Below, piece after piece: positions 20,415 to 32,165 of a stretch of 64,000 bases of DNA; the stretch's first letter is position 1, and each line of letters begins with the position of its first letter. Source of the DNA: Nannobrachium achirus (Eukaryota; Chordata; Actinopteri; Myctophiformes; Myctophidae); the NCBI GenBank assembly GCA_963921795.1, contig OY997640.1:7265091-7329090 (forward strand), read 5' to 3'. A model generated the notes under the pieces. That model ran no database searches. It was not told the origin of the DNA and worked only from the letters and a program-made list of their open reading frames with translations. The position numbers were made by a program, and so were the translations under genes.

Positions 20415-20968
20415 CAGGGGCGTCACAATGGGGGGAAAAGTGGGACTGAGTTACCAGGGCCCAAGGTGGAGGGGCCTTCATTATTTTATGCTTTAGCTAT
20501 TGAAAAATAGCAGATTTACAAGCTCACAGCGCGGCACTCTGTGCCGCGCTGCGAGCTTGTAGATCTGTTATTTTTTAAAAGCCGTGAAAATGTGCGCAAA
20601 TCTTTGAATTTATGTATTTTTTTAAGCGAACATTTGTAACTTAAATATTGCTTCTGGAGGGGTCCCTGTAACTAAATATTTTGAGATGGGGGTCAGCGGC
20701 CGAATACATATCATTTTGGGGGTCCTTGATGTGAAAAAATTGAGCACCACTGACATAGAAACAAAGTTAAAAAAAAGAAGAAAAAAAACCTTAGAAGGAT
20801 TTGAAATATTCAAAGACTTGCACAAATGTTCACGATTTTTCAAAAAATAGAAGATCCACAAGCGCCCAGTCTAAATGGGTTAAAACCCCTCCCCCTATGA
20901 AGAACATTCATGGGGGGCCCACAGTGAGTCCTTGTACCCAGGGCCCAGGATTTGGTGCGACACCCCTG
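20415..20968. mobile_element. hAT MITE with palindrome (cassette A)
   Basis: Ends CAGGGGCGTCACA and the complement of CAGGGGTGTCGCACC. It contains the palindrome at 20503-20575 and a second MITE-like end (GAGCACCACTG near 20740). Instead of an 8-bp duplication it is flanked by a ~50-bp direct repeat (~20366-20414 and 20969-21015). Shorter copies: 34867-35334 and 59495-59933. Confidence 0.75.
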
Positions 20969-21235
20969 GCTGTAGCAGACCTGCAGCTCTTTGTTTCAGA
21001 CATGTGATGCATTCAGATGGAATGTATTGCTCCTCCACGTTTTAATTGTGATTCTAGGGACAGAAAGCAGAGCTGTCCCAGACGACCTGCAGAGCTCTGC
21101 TAGGTTCATCATTACGTAGCCGAAAGATCAGAAACACATCTTGGCCCCGAAACCATTCTGCAACCAGCAGACACCAAAGGAGCTGACCTCGGATCAGCTG
21201 TAGTCTTACTGTTTTCCTTTCAAACTGCTTCAACG

Positions 21236-21299
<64 letters not shown>

Positions 21300-21520
21300 C
21301 ACACGGGCGTGCGTGCATGCGTGTGTCTTTTTCAAATGGTGCACAGCTCTTTTTGGAATGCATTTCTCATAACAAGGTCAGTTAAACTGATATCACGTCT
21401 GACAAGGATTTAGGTTCTCCTGCAAAACTAGCTTTTGTTCTTACTTCGTAGTGTCAATCATTTAAGTATGTGGCTGTTTTGTTTTACTGCAGACATCTTA
21501 ATTCTGGAGGCAACTTGAAC
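20969..21520. other. Shared module with (GT)n and a small minus-strand ORF
   Basis: A (GT)n tract at 21239-21292. On the minus strand, 21054-21235 reads ALKQFERKTVRLQLIRG then an LLWCLLVAEWFRGQD stretch to a stop. The same reading is kept in cassettes B (35421-35600) and E (60020-60200). One in-frame 3-base difference separates A from B and E. I do not recognise it; it may be an exon remnant or chance. Confidence 0.35.
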
Positions 21521-21895
21521 CTCTGGTTCTCAACCTTTTCAGGCCACGAACTCCAAAAATAATATTTGAACTGACGAATACTAAGAGTTTGTATAACATG
21601 GTTCTAGTGTGAAAATAGCAGATCTACATGCTCCCAACGCCTCGCAGTGAGCATGTAGATTGGCTATTTTCACAATTTCTTTGTTTGTTTATTTGACAAT
21701 TTGGCCAATGTTTAATTTGTAATTTTAGAGGTATTAAAAAGTCCATAAATTGTAACTTTAGAAATGTGTAGGTACCCGGTTTGTTTACTGTTGTGTGAGA
21801 AAACAGTGTTGCACATTGAGTTAATCATCTGGGGACCCCCCAAAATAATCCGGGGACCCCCCTGGGGGTCCCAACCCATAGGTTGAGAACCACTG
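21521..21895. mobile_element. hAT MITE with palindrome, CTGGTTCTCAACC ends
   Basis: Left end CTCTGGTTCTCAACC and right end the complement of CAGTGGTTCTCAACC; paired GGGGGTCC/GGGGACCCCCC stretches inside. Palindrome at 21609-21672, with arms ATGCTC instead of AAGCTC. Flanking duplication not clear. Copies with an extra ~530-bp insertion: 35884-36797 and 60503-61438. Confidence 0.8.
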
Positions 21896-21951
21896 CTCTA
21901 GTCTATATTTTCGTTTTCCAACCTTTCCAGTAATTTTACCTCAATAGTTGT

Positions 21952-24209
21952 TGATAGCTATGAGAATTAAACCTTTATATTATAAACATTATCTAAAAAG
22001 GAAAGGACGCAAGGCCAGCTATAAGGAGGGTAAAATGTGTTCCTTCCATGGTTTATTCAAAGTCCGTTCTGAGGCCACCAGAGCCAGCATTCATTTTACA
22101 TAGTCAGTTTACAAGTCCCTCCCCAAGGGAGAAACACAAAGACAAAGGATTTCACATCAACATAACAGGTCCTGCACGTGGGGGTATTTATGACCCCCAC
22201 GTCATAAATACCTTAACTCTAACGAAGGATTTTGGACTTCATGTTAGGTTTAGGTTAGCTTATAGTTGCTTTATAAAACTCATCAACTTAATCAACATGC
22301 AAATGATTATAAGAGAAACACACTATAAAATCCATTTATCAACTCCCCCCTTTTTTTTTCTTTTTAAGCATTTGTATGTTGCTTACGTACATATGCAATT
22401 TGCAGAGAGGGAGTCCAACTCATCAGGTTGGTAGGTTATAAATACAGTTCATGTCTTCAAATTTTTCAAAAAGGACTGTATCTTCAAAGCTTTTGAGAAA
22501 ACATGACATCTCCAAGACCCCCATTCATGACAATAATCTGAAAGATAATGTTCTAATAATATTACAGTAGATTTGAATTCTTCCATGACAAAACATTATA
22601 TTTTCCTTTTACTAGTACTACAACAGCACCGAAGATGCTACAACAGCATACCTTTGATCCTTCGGTCAGCATAGATCTTTTCAGAGTTTTAGATCCGGTA
22701 CACACATACCCTTTTAGATTGGTAAATCAGTTTTACCAGTTCTTGACCAGTTTATTTCTGGCAGTTGAAGCGATAGCCTGTTGCTTGACAGGAGGGTTGA
22801 TGTATATTCTCCCCGGGGAGATGAGATGCCAACTGTTGTCTACTTTGTACCAGAATGAGCCAAAATATATAATATTTTAAGAGTTTTGTCGTGTCTAAAA
22901 TCAAATCTCTTGGAACTTAATAGTGGTTACATTTACGCTGGGAAAAATACTGGAGGTATCAATAAAGTCATTGAAAATGAATATGACAGGCGATGTCAAT
23001 GAAGTCATTGAAAATAAATGACAGGCAACGAGGTGTCAATAAAGTCATTGAAACTAAATATGACAGGCAACGAGGTGTCAATAAAGTCATTGAAACTAAA
23101 TATGACAGGCAACATAACACCCATTTTCCCCCCTTTTGACACATGGCTTGGTCCATGTGTCAGGAGAGCTATAGGCCGGGTATAACAATGATTCAAGAAG
23201 GGTGTATAACAGTTAATATAATAAAGTTGCACATCAGAACTAGGTTGGCTCAAGTTATCAAAAATAAAAGTAAAACAATAAAAATAATTAAATAGAATAA
23301 GTATCGACATTACGAACATGTGGACACTTTAACAACTCAGTGGTCTCTTTTCATGACTCTGGAGAAATGGGGGGAAGGAGATTGTTATTGCCCCAGAGCA
23401 TCTAAAACATTCGAAAAAGTCATATGAACAGAGGAAACTTTTTGTTTGGGAAACTGAATTAAATGTAGAGGTCCCAAACTACGTACATTATTGACATTTA
23501 TAAAAACCACACAACACATAACAATGGTCCAATAGCAACATTCAGTTTTCAAGGAGAAAATGTCAAATACTGGCCACATATTTTACTGTCAAAACTGAAA
23601 AGAATGCACAAACATCATTTGGACTTTAATCAATAAGTAACACAAAGATAATTCATTCTTAAAACTCCCAATATGAAAAAGATGTACCTGGAAGAACATA
23701 ATTATTTGCAAAGTAAAATTCTTTCCCCATTTTATCAAGTTCAGTTAGTAATTAGTAGTTAATCGTTAGTCATTAGTCACAACACAACACACATCATCAT
23801 GAAACTCAGGAGATAAGTGACACAAATTTAAATTTGTGGAAATAGTAAAAATAAAATAGTTCAAAATAAACAAAATGAAAATAATTCACCAATGGCCTGT
23901 AAACAGCTTGTAACGGGCGTCCCCGCCAAACCTGAAAATTTAGGCCCCTCAAATAGAACCCAACAAACATTAAGACTGTCTCTCTCTCTCTCTCGTTTCC
24001 ACATTCTGTGTCTCTCTTCACTGTCTCCCTTAACATTCTTTCTCACATGGACTCATTCAAACGTCTTGTTTTTAACATCTTGAATACATATAGCTTAGAC
24101 TATATATATTCTATTAATTTGCTTGCGTTATCAGTCTGCTCACACACTTTACATTCTTTGTCTTTTCACATTCTCACTTCCTCTCTTTCTTAATTTTTCT
24201 CTCTCTCTT

Positions 24210-24256
<47 letters not shown>

Positions 24257-27200
24257 CTTACACATGTATGTACACACAGACATTTAAACCAAGACAACAC
24301 ATGACAGACAGGACATTAAGGCCTACGTACAACAATAATCACAACAGTACTGTTGTACAATTAAAAAGATATACATACGCATACACTTAAGGTGCAACAC
24401 ATACGTGTTAGATAAAAAGAATAAGAATCAATAATAATCACAACAGTACTGTTGTGCAATTAAAAAGGTATACATACGCATACACTTAAGGTGTAATACA
24501 TATGTGTTAGATAAAAAGAATAATAATCAATATTGAAACATCAAATCAGGTAACAATCTTGTTTTTGGCATCTTTTATTAATAATTGGTTAATAATGGTA
24601 AATGGAGCATTTTCTATCGCACCTTCGTTTTATCCAAGACGCTTTATATTTGCCTTCCACTCACCCAATTATCTACCATATCAATAACGCCAATTTGCTT
24701 GCTTGTCATACTGAAATATGAAATCAATAAAAATAGTAATCAGCACACATCTGTGCAAAAGTTATATATGATATAACGCAAATAAGAATAATCATTGAGG
24801 CCTAACAGTAATCAGTCATCAGCATATAATAAAAAGAATAATCATTGAGGCCTACATCAGCACCATAGTGTGCGAAAGTTATATATAATATAACGCAAAT
24901 AAGAATAATCATTAAAATAATTGATCGATCAGTAATCAGCACCATAGTGTGCAAGAGTTATATATATGATATAACACAAATAAGAATAATCATTAAAAAG
25001 GGAATTTAGGCATTATAAAAAGAATTAGGCATTAAAAAGGGAATTAGGCCATACTAATCTAACAAAAGAAAAATAATAATAATTTACATCACATCATCCA
25101 TTTGTTTTCAATCAGTGGACAGAAACTCTCTCAATACCAAAATCTAAAAGAGAAATTAATTTCTGCATCGACACTGCAATATCACAATACCATATTGGGA
25201 TGAAGCTAAATAAAATAATCGATCAATGTTAGATCAAATAATAAGCACAATACTGTGCCAAAGATCCAACACAAATTAGCGTTTAGATAAAAAATTATAA
25301 TAATCATAATATTAAAACAAATTCAGGCATCTTGCACAACTGACGTCAAGCTTACAACGTACTGAAAAGTTGGCAAATAAACAAATAAAATACAATTGTG
25401 ACAATTTAAGTCTGTTCTAAACATATCCTAACATAATATAAGCATAAATGTGAAAATAAACCTTAGGTAAACGAATAATTCTTCCCATGAGACTAGTGTC
25501 TAATTTATATTGCAAAAGTGGTTTTCCTACATAGTGAACACATTACTTCTCCGAGTCAATCTAAATACTTTAAAGGGACTGTAGGGATTATCGAATATTT
25601 ATTGCAAACCTGAGTAGTCTTGTAAGAAGCGGGATTTCATAACCTCTGTTCCTTGGGTCGACTTCCAAGAACAAGAAGCTACTTCCTCTTCAGGGTGTCA
25701 CTAGCCTGGCATAGCATATCACAGGTAACTGCAAGAATATACTGTGTTAACATTGGTTGATGGTTTAGCTGTGCCAGGCTACGTTGTCACCTCCCGAGCC
25801 TCCAGCCATATGCCTACAGCAAACAGCTATCAATACATTGAATCTACAGGGGTTATTTCGGATACAAAGACTCAAGGTGTTATTAGAAAACAGGTGATGC
25901 TAATTACTTAGCCTCGTAAACCAGGCTCCTCTTACTAGGCAGAGTAGAAATACTCCATCCCCTCTTGGCAAATATTCATAATTGCCACACATAATCTCAA
26001 TTGAAGGCGTATTGAATAAAAAATAAGCAAAATAAATTAAAAAAACTAATAATGTTCAAAAAGAAATGTATAATAAAAGTTAAAGGCTATGGTGGAGGAG
26101 CCCTAAAAAAAACATTCGTTCAAGGGGCCCTCGCGGGGTTAATCCGTCCCTGCCTCTGAGCATTAGAAAAACTGCTAAATATTCTATGACCATAAAACAA
26201 GCTAAAGTACTGTATATAAAATAAGCAAAAGGACTGTATATTTAATAATAGTGAAACGAATAGCCAACCTATGATGTCATATATTTTTGAAAGTTTAGGG
26301 TTCCCTTATTTTGAAAATATCCTAGACAAATAATTGTTTAATTTGTTTCCTTTTAATTTGAATTGGTGCCTGTTCAGTGATGGAAAGTACGACATTCACT
26401 AATTGATTTGGGAACTTGAGTTACTAGTTAGATATATCATTATAAACATGCTTCAGAAGCATACTTATGCTCTTTGACAAGTGAGAAATGTAAGGTTGTA
26501 GATCTGCTATTTTCAAAACCATTTTCAAAACATTTTATATACTTTTTGAAACTTGTGGAATGGTGTGTTCACACATAGTGAGTACTTTTACTTCTTAGTT
26601 ACAAAATGTGAGTGCTTTTTCCAAGACAAAAGACTCCCACCCATATAGTAGGCCATGGGTTAAAAATAGCCATTTTGTCACCCCTCTCCCCACCGCTCCC
26701 CCCATGTAGGGGAGAGAAAGAGACAGAGGAGTTAATCCATTGAGAAAAAGTTTAAAATGGTAGGTTTTAATGGACATTGGCCGGTGATCTTTAGAATAAC
26801 CAGACAATTAAACATTTTAACGATCAATGGCCGGCAAATAGCGGCTCATGGAAACTCTTGATATAGATTAACAATGAAGATATTTTAGTGCGCTGGTGAA
26901 CAGACAGTCGAACGGACCGGCAGAACAATAAACGTATTGATGAAGAAAAACAAAGTTAAAACAATCGTCGATAAACCAACAGAGAGGCACAATTGAATCC
27001 TCTCATATTTACTCTGGTCAAATTCGAATTAACAAGATAAACTTCAGTTTCTAGATCAAACCATCTCTGCTCTGCCCGCCGATTAGGCCTATACTCAGAA
27101 GTGTAAAATAACTAGACAAGGCATATTGAAAACCTATTAACAGGTTTGGCTATCATTATTGTAATATTTTTGTGAATAAATTACAGAGCGGTTTAACAAA

Positions 27201-27811
27201 AACTCAGACAGACAGTGTCTGGAATAGAATATTATGTTTAACTTAACCAATATCGTGCAGATGTACCTATTTAATGTAATAAACCCTCAAAGTATACTGA
27301 CCGAAATGGAGCGTCGCTGGTTCGAACATCTGTCCCTCTGGTGCAGCTGGTAGTTTTTTCCAAAAAGCAATCCATCATCGACAAAGCCTCTACCGCTGGC
27401 ACCCAGAGTTCTGACGCCGTTTCGAAGGACCAATTTGATAGCTATGAGAATTAAACCTTTATATTATAAACATTATCTAAAAAGGAAAGGACGCAAGGCC
27501 AGCTATAAGGAGGGTAAAAAGTGTTCCTTCCATGGTTTATTCAAAGTCCGTTCTGAGGCCACCAGAGCCAGCATTCATTTTACATAGTCAGTTTACAAGT
27601 CCCTCCCCAAGGGAGAAACACAAAGACAAAGGATTTCACATCAACATAACAGGTCCTGAAACACCCCCACGTCATAAATACCTTAACTCTAACGAAGGAT
27701 TTTGGACTTCATGTTAGGTTTAGGTTAGCTTATAGTTGCTTTATAAAACTCATCAACTTAATCAACATGCAAATGATTATAAGAGAAACACACTATAAAA
27801 TCCATTTATCA
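21952..27811 (-). mobile_element. 5.9-kb LTR retrotransposon, minus strand, no visible coding genes
   Basis: Direct LTRs at 21952-22341 and 27436-27811, from TGATAGC to TTTATCA, with an exact 5-bp duplication GTTGT at 21947-21951 and 27812-27816. Orientation is minus: a purine tract (complement of ACTCCCCCCTTTTTTTTTC) adjoins the left LTR, and TTGGTCCTTCGAA, a primer-binding-like site, adjoins the right one. The LTRs are nearly identical apart from a small local rearrangement, so the insertion is young. The AT-rich 5.1-kb interior holds tandem repeats (about 42 bp at 22958-23115; 100-bp-scale repeats at 24330-24540 and 24750-25010) and no recognisable gag or pol. A large non-coding, non-autonomous LTR element. 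Confidence 0.9.
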
Positions 27812-27816
27812 GTTGT

Positions 27817-28640
27817 GAGTCATGTAGATCCACTATTTTTAGTCATTGTGCCGTAAAACGATTCAGTCAGGATCTAAATCTCGTCTCGTGAGACTGCTGA
27901 GACCTTCTGAGACCAATAGGAATAGGTTTCTGAAGTCTCGTCAGACGAGAGTAACTTCTGCATGTTAGCTCATCTTTATAAACAGCAGAGAAGTACCAAA
28001 AAACACTCAGGATTCTATGGGGTCCTCTCTATGTTCCCCAGGTTCTATGTTCCCCTCGCTATGTTCCCCACCTCATAGCATTAGTTTTTAGTGAGGTTAG
28101 GGTTAGGATTAGGGTTAGGGTTAGGGGTAGGTTAGGTGGTAAGAAAGTGTTGAACATAGAACCTGGGGAACATAAAACCTGGGGAACATAGAACCTGGGG
28201 AACATACCGGTAGGTACGGTCTCGATTCTATAATACAGCCCCTGAATGTAAATCACTGTGATTGAATGCTCCCCTCTCCCGCACTTCAAAGTTTTAACAG
28301 TAAAATAGTTTTTCTCATGAATATACATTACCCTTAGCACCCTCTGAGCCCCTGTGTCAACTCAGTGTATTCACAGACACAAGGCGGCATATACTAGTAT
28401 TCTTTTGCGTGCCAGAGTCACATCAACAGGATGTGCCTGGTAGAAAATACCAACTCTTACACTTACTACAAAAAAGATTATGTAGTCAATTGTATAGAAT
28501 GTCTTTAATAAAAAAAACATATTGTGCCAGTTCTCTGAAAAATAAATGAAGAAAAGCATGAAAGCAATGCAATGTCCTGAGTTTATGCTACAACCTTATC
28601 TTATCTGCACCCAGAATGTGAGTGCGTACATCACATATAG
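27817..28640. other. Spacer with telomere-like tract framed by inverted repeats
   Basis: No gene. A half palindrome at 27820-27840. At 28031-28205 GTTCCCCAGGTTCTATGTTC-type repeats and their complements (AACATAGAACCTGGGG) frame a short GGGTTA-rich tract (28094-28137), giving a fold-back structure. Confidence 0.6.
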
Positions 28641-28642
28641 AT

Positions 28643-28852
28643 CAGTGGTTCTCAAAGTGCAGTTCGGGGGACCCTCTGGGTTCCTTGAGTGGGTTCCAAA
28701 TGAACCTTTCCAGGTCCGTATGTCTGGGAGTGTACACAATGAAACCATTTGTACACTCTCAGAGTTTTGGGGGTCCTTGAAATGTATGCATAATAATGTG
28801 CAAAAGAACACATTTGAGGTTAAATGCAATCGCTAGGGGTTGGCAACCACTG
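28643..28852. mobile_element. Short hAT MITE
   Basis: 210 bp with ends CAGTGGTTCTCAAAGTGC and the complement of CAGTGGTTGCCAACCCC. The 8-bp flanks do not match, so the duplication has eroded or the ends are misjudged. Confidence 0.7.
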
Positions 28853-29719
28853 ACCGGCACACTTTCACGATTAAAATAAATAAATAAATACATAAAAAAA
28901 CACATTCTGTATACACATTTTCCTTCTGCAAACATTCATGAATCACTTTAAAAACTGGCCTCCCTATTTTGGGCATACCATTACGGGTGAAGTTTTCTTT
29001 TTTCAAAAATATAGCTGAGTAATGCGATGTGTCGTGAGCTTGTAGATCGGCTATTTTGTTTGGCGTTCAGTTTTTTTTATGAAATGGCGGCTCTGGCTTT
29101 CGCCACCCATAGCTATGCAGTATGTCTGTGTGTGTGTGTGTGTGTCTGTCTGTGGTTTATTTACTCTATGCATCGTGTTTATTTGTGCAAAATCACTGTG
29201 CACAGCATTTTCAGCTGACTTTCCCCACCAGACAGACAGAGAGTGTCTGCTGTACAGTTTGGTCTTGGCTTCTGTGGAGTTTTGACTTTCCATTGAAATT
29301 CATCACAGTAAAAACCAGCAGCCAAGAGCAAAGAGCAACACTCACAAAGTGAGAAAAACAACAACAGACAAACCAAAACTTTCCAGTGCTGCATTGTTTT
29401 GAAATACTGCCGCCTGTGTCTGCAATGCATTCTAATGGTGGAAATACACAGTATTTATTACTTAACCACAACCAAACCCATACTTAGTAAAACGGACCTG
29501 AGTTGAAGTGGTGTAATGTAACTAATAGTCCTTGGGCCAAGAGCCAAAATTTCTCATATGGGTACCACCTGGGATGGCAAATTCTAGTTGTGATTTTTTT
29601 TATTCCAGTACATCCCTAGATTACGTTTTGATATGATAGACCTTGCTGACTGGTAACTAAATTGTTGTTATCAGCTGCTATAGTTACCGTCACATTTTAG
29701 ACACGGGTGCATACCTTGG

Positions 29720-30701
29720 CATTCCCGAGGGAAGTAGGAGTGCTGGGGGGGCGGCCGCACCGTCTCCCCCAGGTCCCACCGCACCCCCCCCCCCCCCCCC
29801 CTCCCCTATTTCCAGTACAATTTCAAAATAAACATGTGTTGAATGATCGATTGTATAGACATTTGAAATGTGCTTCTGGGCACTGTTTAGAGAGGAAATG
29901 GCTTTCAAAGGACGCCCCTTTTAACTTGTCTGTGCGTCTATCTCCCCATGCGTACGGTGTGTCTTGGACTCGGTGAAATATAACAACACGGGCATAAAGG
30001 AATATAAAAAGAACACCAAGACAACACAACCTAGGCTATAAAGGCATTAAACATCGCCCTCAGCTCCTCTCGTCCTCACTGGTGAGTCGTGGCTATATAG
30101 ACTTAGAGTAATGATGAATGCTATGCTATGCTGCAGTGCTGGCTAACACTGTTTGGGCTAGTGGCTAATGGCCATGGTGAACCAGAACCAGCTGTTTCCT
30201 AACACTGGGGTCGGGACCGATGCGTGGGTCGTGTAGCGGACACATCGTATGGGTCTTTAAAATAGCCAATCTAGAAGTTCACAATGCAGTGCGAAGCGAC
30301 TCGTTGTGAGCTTGTAGATCTGTTATTTTCACTACTACTTGTTTGGGTACCCTAACGTTTAATTTCTCTTGGTTCACGGGCTAAAACGTTTGGGAACCAT
30401 CATGCTTGCTGTTGTAGACAGTGTTGTAAAGTAACTAAGTAGATTAACTGAAAAGCTCTGGGAACTGAATGATTATATGAAACTGGCACATGTTGTCTGT
30501 CTGTTGGTACCAAGAAATCCATCTAATATATAGACTATATCTTGCTGGCTGGTGCATGTGGAGAGGCAAAGGGAAAGCCGTTCCCGATTGTGTTACATTT
30601 AGCTAAAAAATAGACTGCGGAAACCCGAATAAAACACGATCAAAACCGCATGAGGAGCGCGTGACAGCCCCTCCTACTGTAAATTAGTTTCCGCAGCTAT
30701 G
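29720..30701. mobile_element. hAT-type element in cassette B
   Basis: 982 bp between exact 8-bp duplications TACCTTGG (29712-29719 and 30702-30709). Cassette E (56107-56116) shows the single-copy site. Ends CATTCCCGAGGGAAGTAGG and the complement of CATAGCTGCGGAAACTAA are only loosely alike. Contains a MITE-like segment with palindrome (30257-30335). A related copy with a different core sits at the same site in D (51023-52335). Confidence 0.8.
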
Positions 30702-31018
30702 TACCTTGGTATTGACTCATGTTCAGGACATAGGCCTATTGCAAAGTTTTATATTATGTGTTTGTTATCATTTTTAAGGGGATACTTTGAGCTTTCATTC
30801 AAGCCGGCCCTTTTGTGAATATGTATGTACAGAGGTCACTGGAGCTCTTCAAACCTTTAATAACATTTTTTTTTCTCCCACAATTTCCGTCTAAACCATA
30901 TATTTTCTTCTGTTCTGTGGCATCAAGAAACATCAGAGACACAAAAAACAACAACTGGAATACTGACATGACCCTAAGGAATGGATTCAAGAAATGTATA
31001 TCTTCAGCCTCATCTTAA

Positions 31019-31141
31019 CCCATTTAGGCCTAACCTATAGAATAGGGCTAAATCAGAAATTAGCCTACAAAACAAATATGTTGCTACATACTGTACATGT
31101 ACTGTAAGCCCCTCCCAAACAGCAAAATGTGTTCCCGGCCT
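31019..31141. mobile_element. Insertion at the same TTAA used in cassette A
   Basis: 123 bp, CCCATTTAGGCC to CCCGGCCT, follows TTAA (31015-31018) and precedes GTAAACAAGC, exactly where cassette A carries its TTAA MITE and C and D are empty. No clear inverted ends. Confidence 0.6.
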
Positions 31142-31490
31142 GTAAACAAGCACGTTTTAGGAGAAATAGACAGGTCAATAGGCCTATATGAAATACCACT
31201 AAAACCTCCCTAAACATTGATACAAAAGGGTTTTCAATCGATTCTGGTACCTTTAGGCATGCTTGGGGACATCCCCAAAATCCAGGAAAATATACTTACC
31301 ACATTTTCAAGATGGCACCCAAGATGACTGGGAGCTTTAAAATGGCTTGATTTGAACTAAAAATCAAAACTAACAATGCTGATAACGTGTCTGTCTGTCT
31401 GTCAGCCAACCAGAAACATGTTTTGAACGTTGGTGAAATGTATTTTGTCGTAGAGCCTGCCTACTCTATCTGTACATTTGTGCACGCACA

Positions 31491-31495
<5 letters not shown>

Positions 31496-31578
<83 letters not shown>
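31496..31578. repeat. (CA)n microsatellite, cassette B
   Basis: About 41 CA units. The homologous tracts in A (13140-13161), C (44748-44767) and D (53022-53047) are much shorter, so the locus is highly length-variable. Confidence 0.97.
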
Positions 31579-31580
<2 letters not shown>

Positions 31581-32165
31581 CATGGACAAATGCCATATCC
31601 GTATCCGCTCTATACCGGATCTCCAACCTGCAAAGTGAAATGATCCCCACTTCATTTAAGCATGTGGACATTGATGCGACTCATCGGATTTTGACAGCTG
31701 CCTTCTCCTCCGTTCCGGTCCGTTCCGGCCCACTTTCACCCCTACCTATATACCAACCACACTAATTACTGAATTAAAACAATTAATAAACTGGGTCTAA
31801 TAAAGGCGTGGCATCTACCTGGATCTCGTCCATCATGGTAGTGATGTCAAATTCATGACATCACTCTTGCCCAAATATGGAGGGGCAGCAGCCTGCGCAC
31901 ATTGGTGTTGTCAGGCATGCACGGCAACCGGTTGTGTTGTGACAGAGGTCAGACCAGAGCTCTGCTCAGCATGTATAAGATTTGAAAGTACTTTTGAATT
32001 CCACTTCATTCCACAGAGCCCAGAGCATTCAGTTATCTTGCTCAGTGTCGTGAGAGAAGGAGATAGATTAAGTTATCTATCAGAAAGGGGATAAATAAAT
32101 TGTCCATTACCCAACAGAACCTATAACTCTGTTCCTGTAACAGTCTATGTATAGATTCAGATTTG

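Larger units (their letters stand above)
28905..32165. repeat. Cassette B upstream modules
   Basis: Colinear with cassette A (9150-9755, 12006-13248, 17715-18195), with its own insertions: a hAT at 29720-30701, 123 bp at the TTAA site (31019-31141) and a long (CA)n at 31496-31578. It also lacks the LTR element and nested stack of A. Non-coding on the + strand. Confidence 0.85.

Noticed and set aside
31387-31671. Thr-His and Cys-Val repeat proteins
   Set aside because: Translations of a (CA)n microsatellite.
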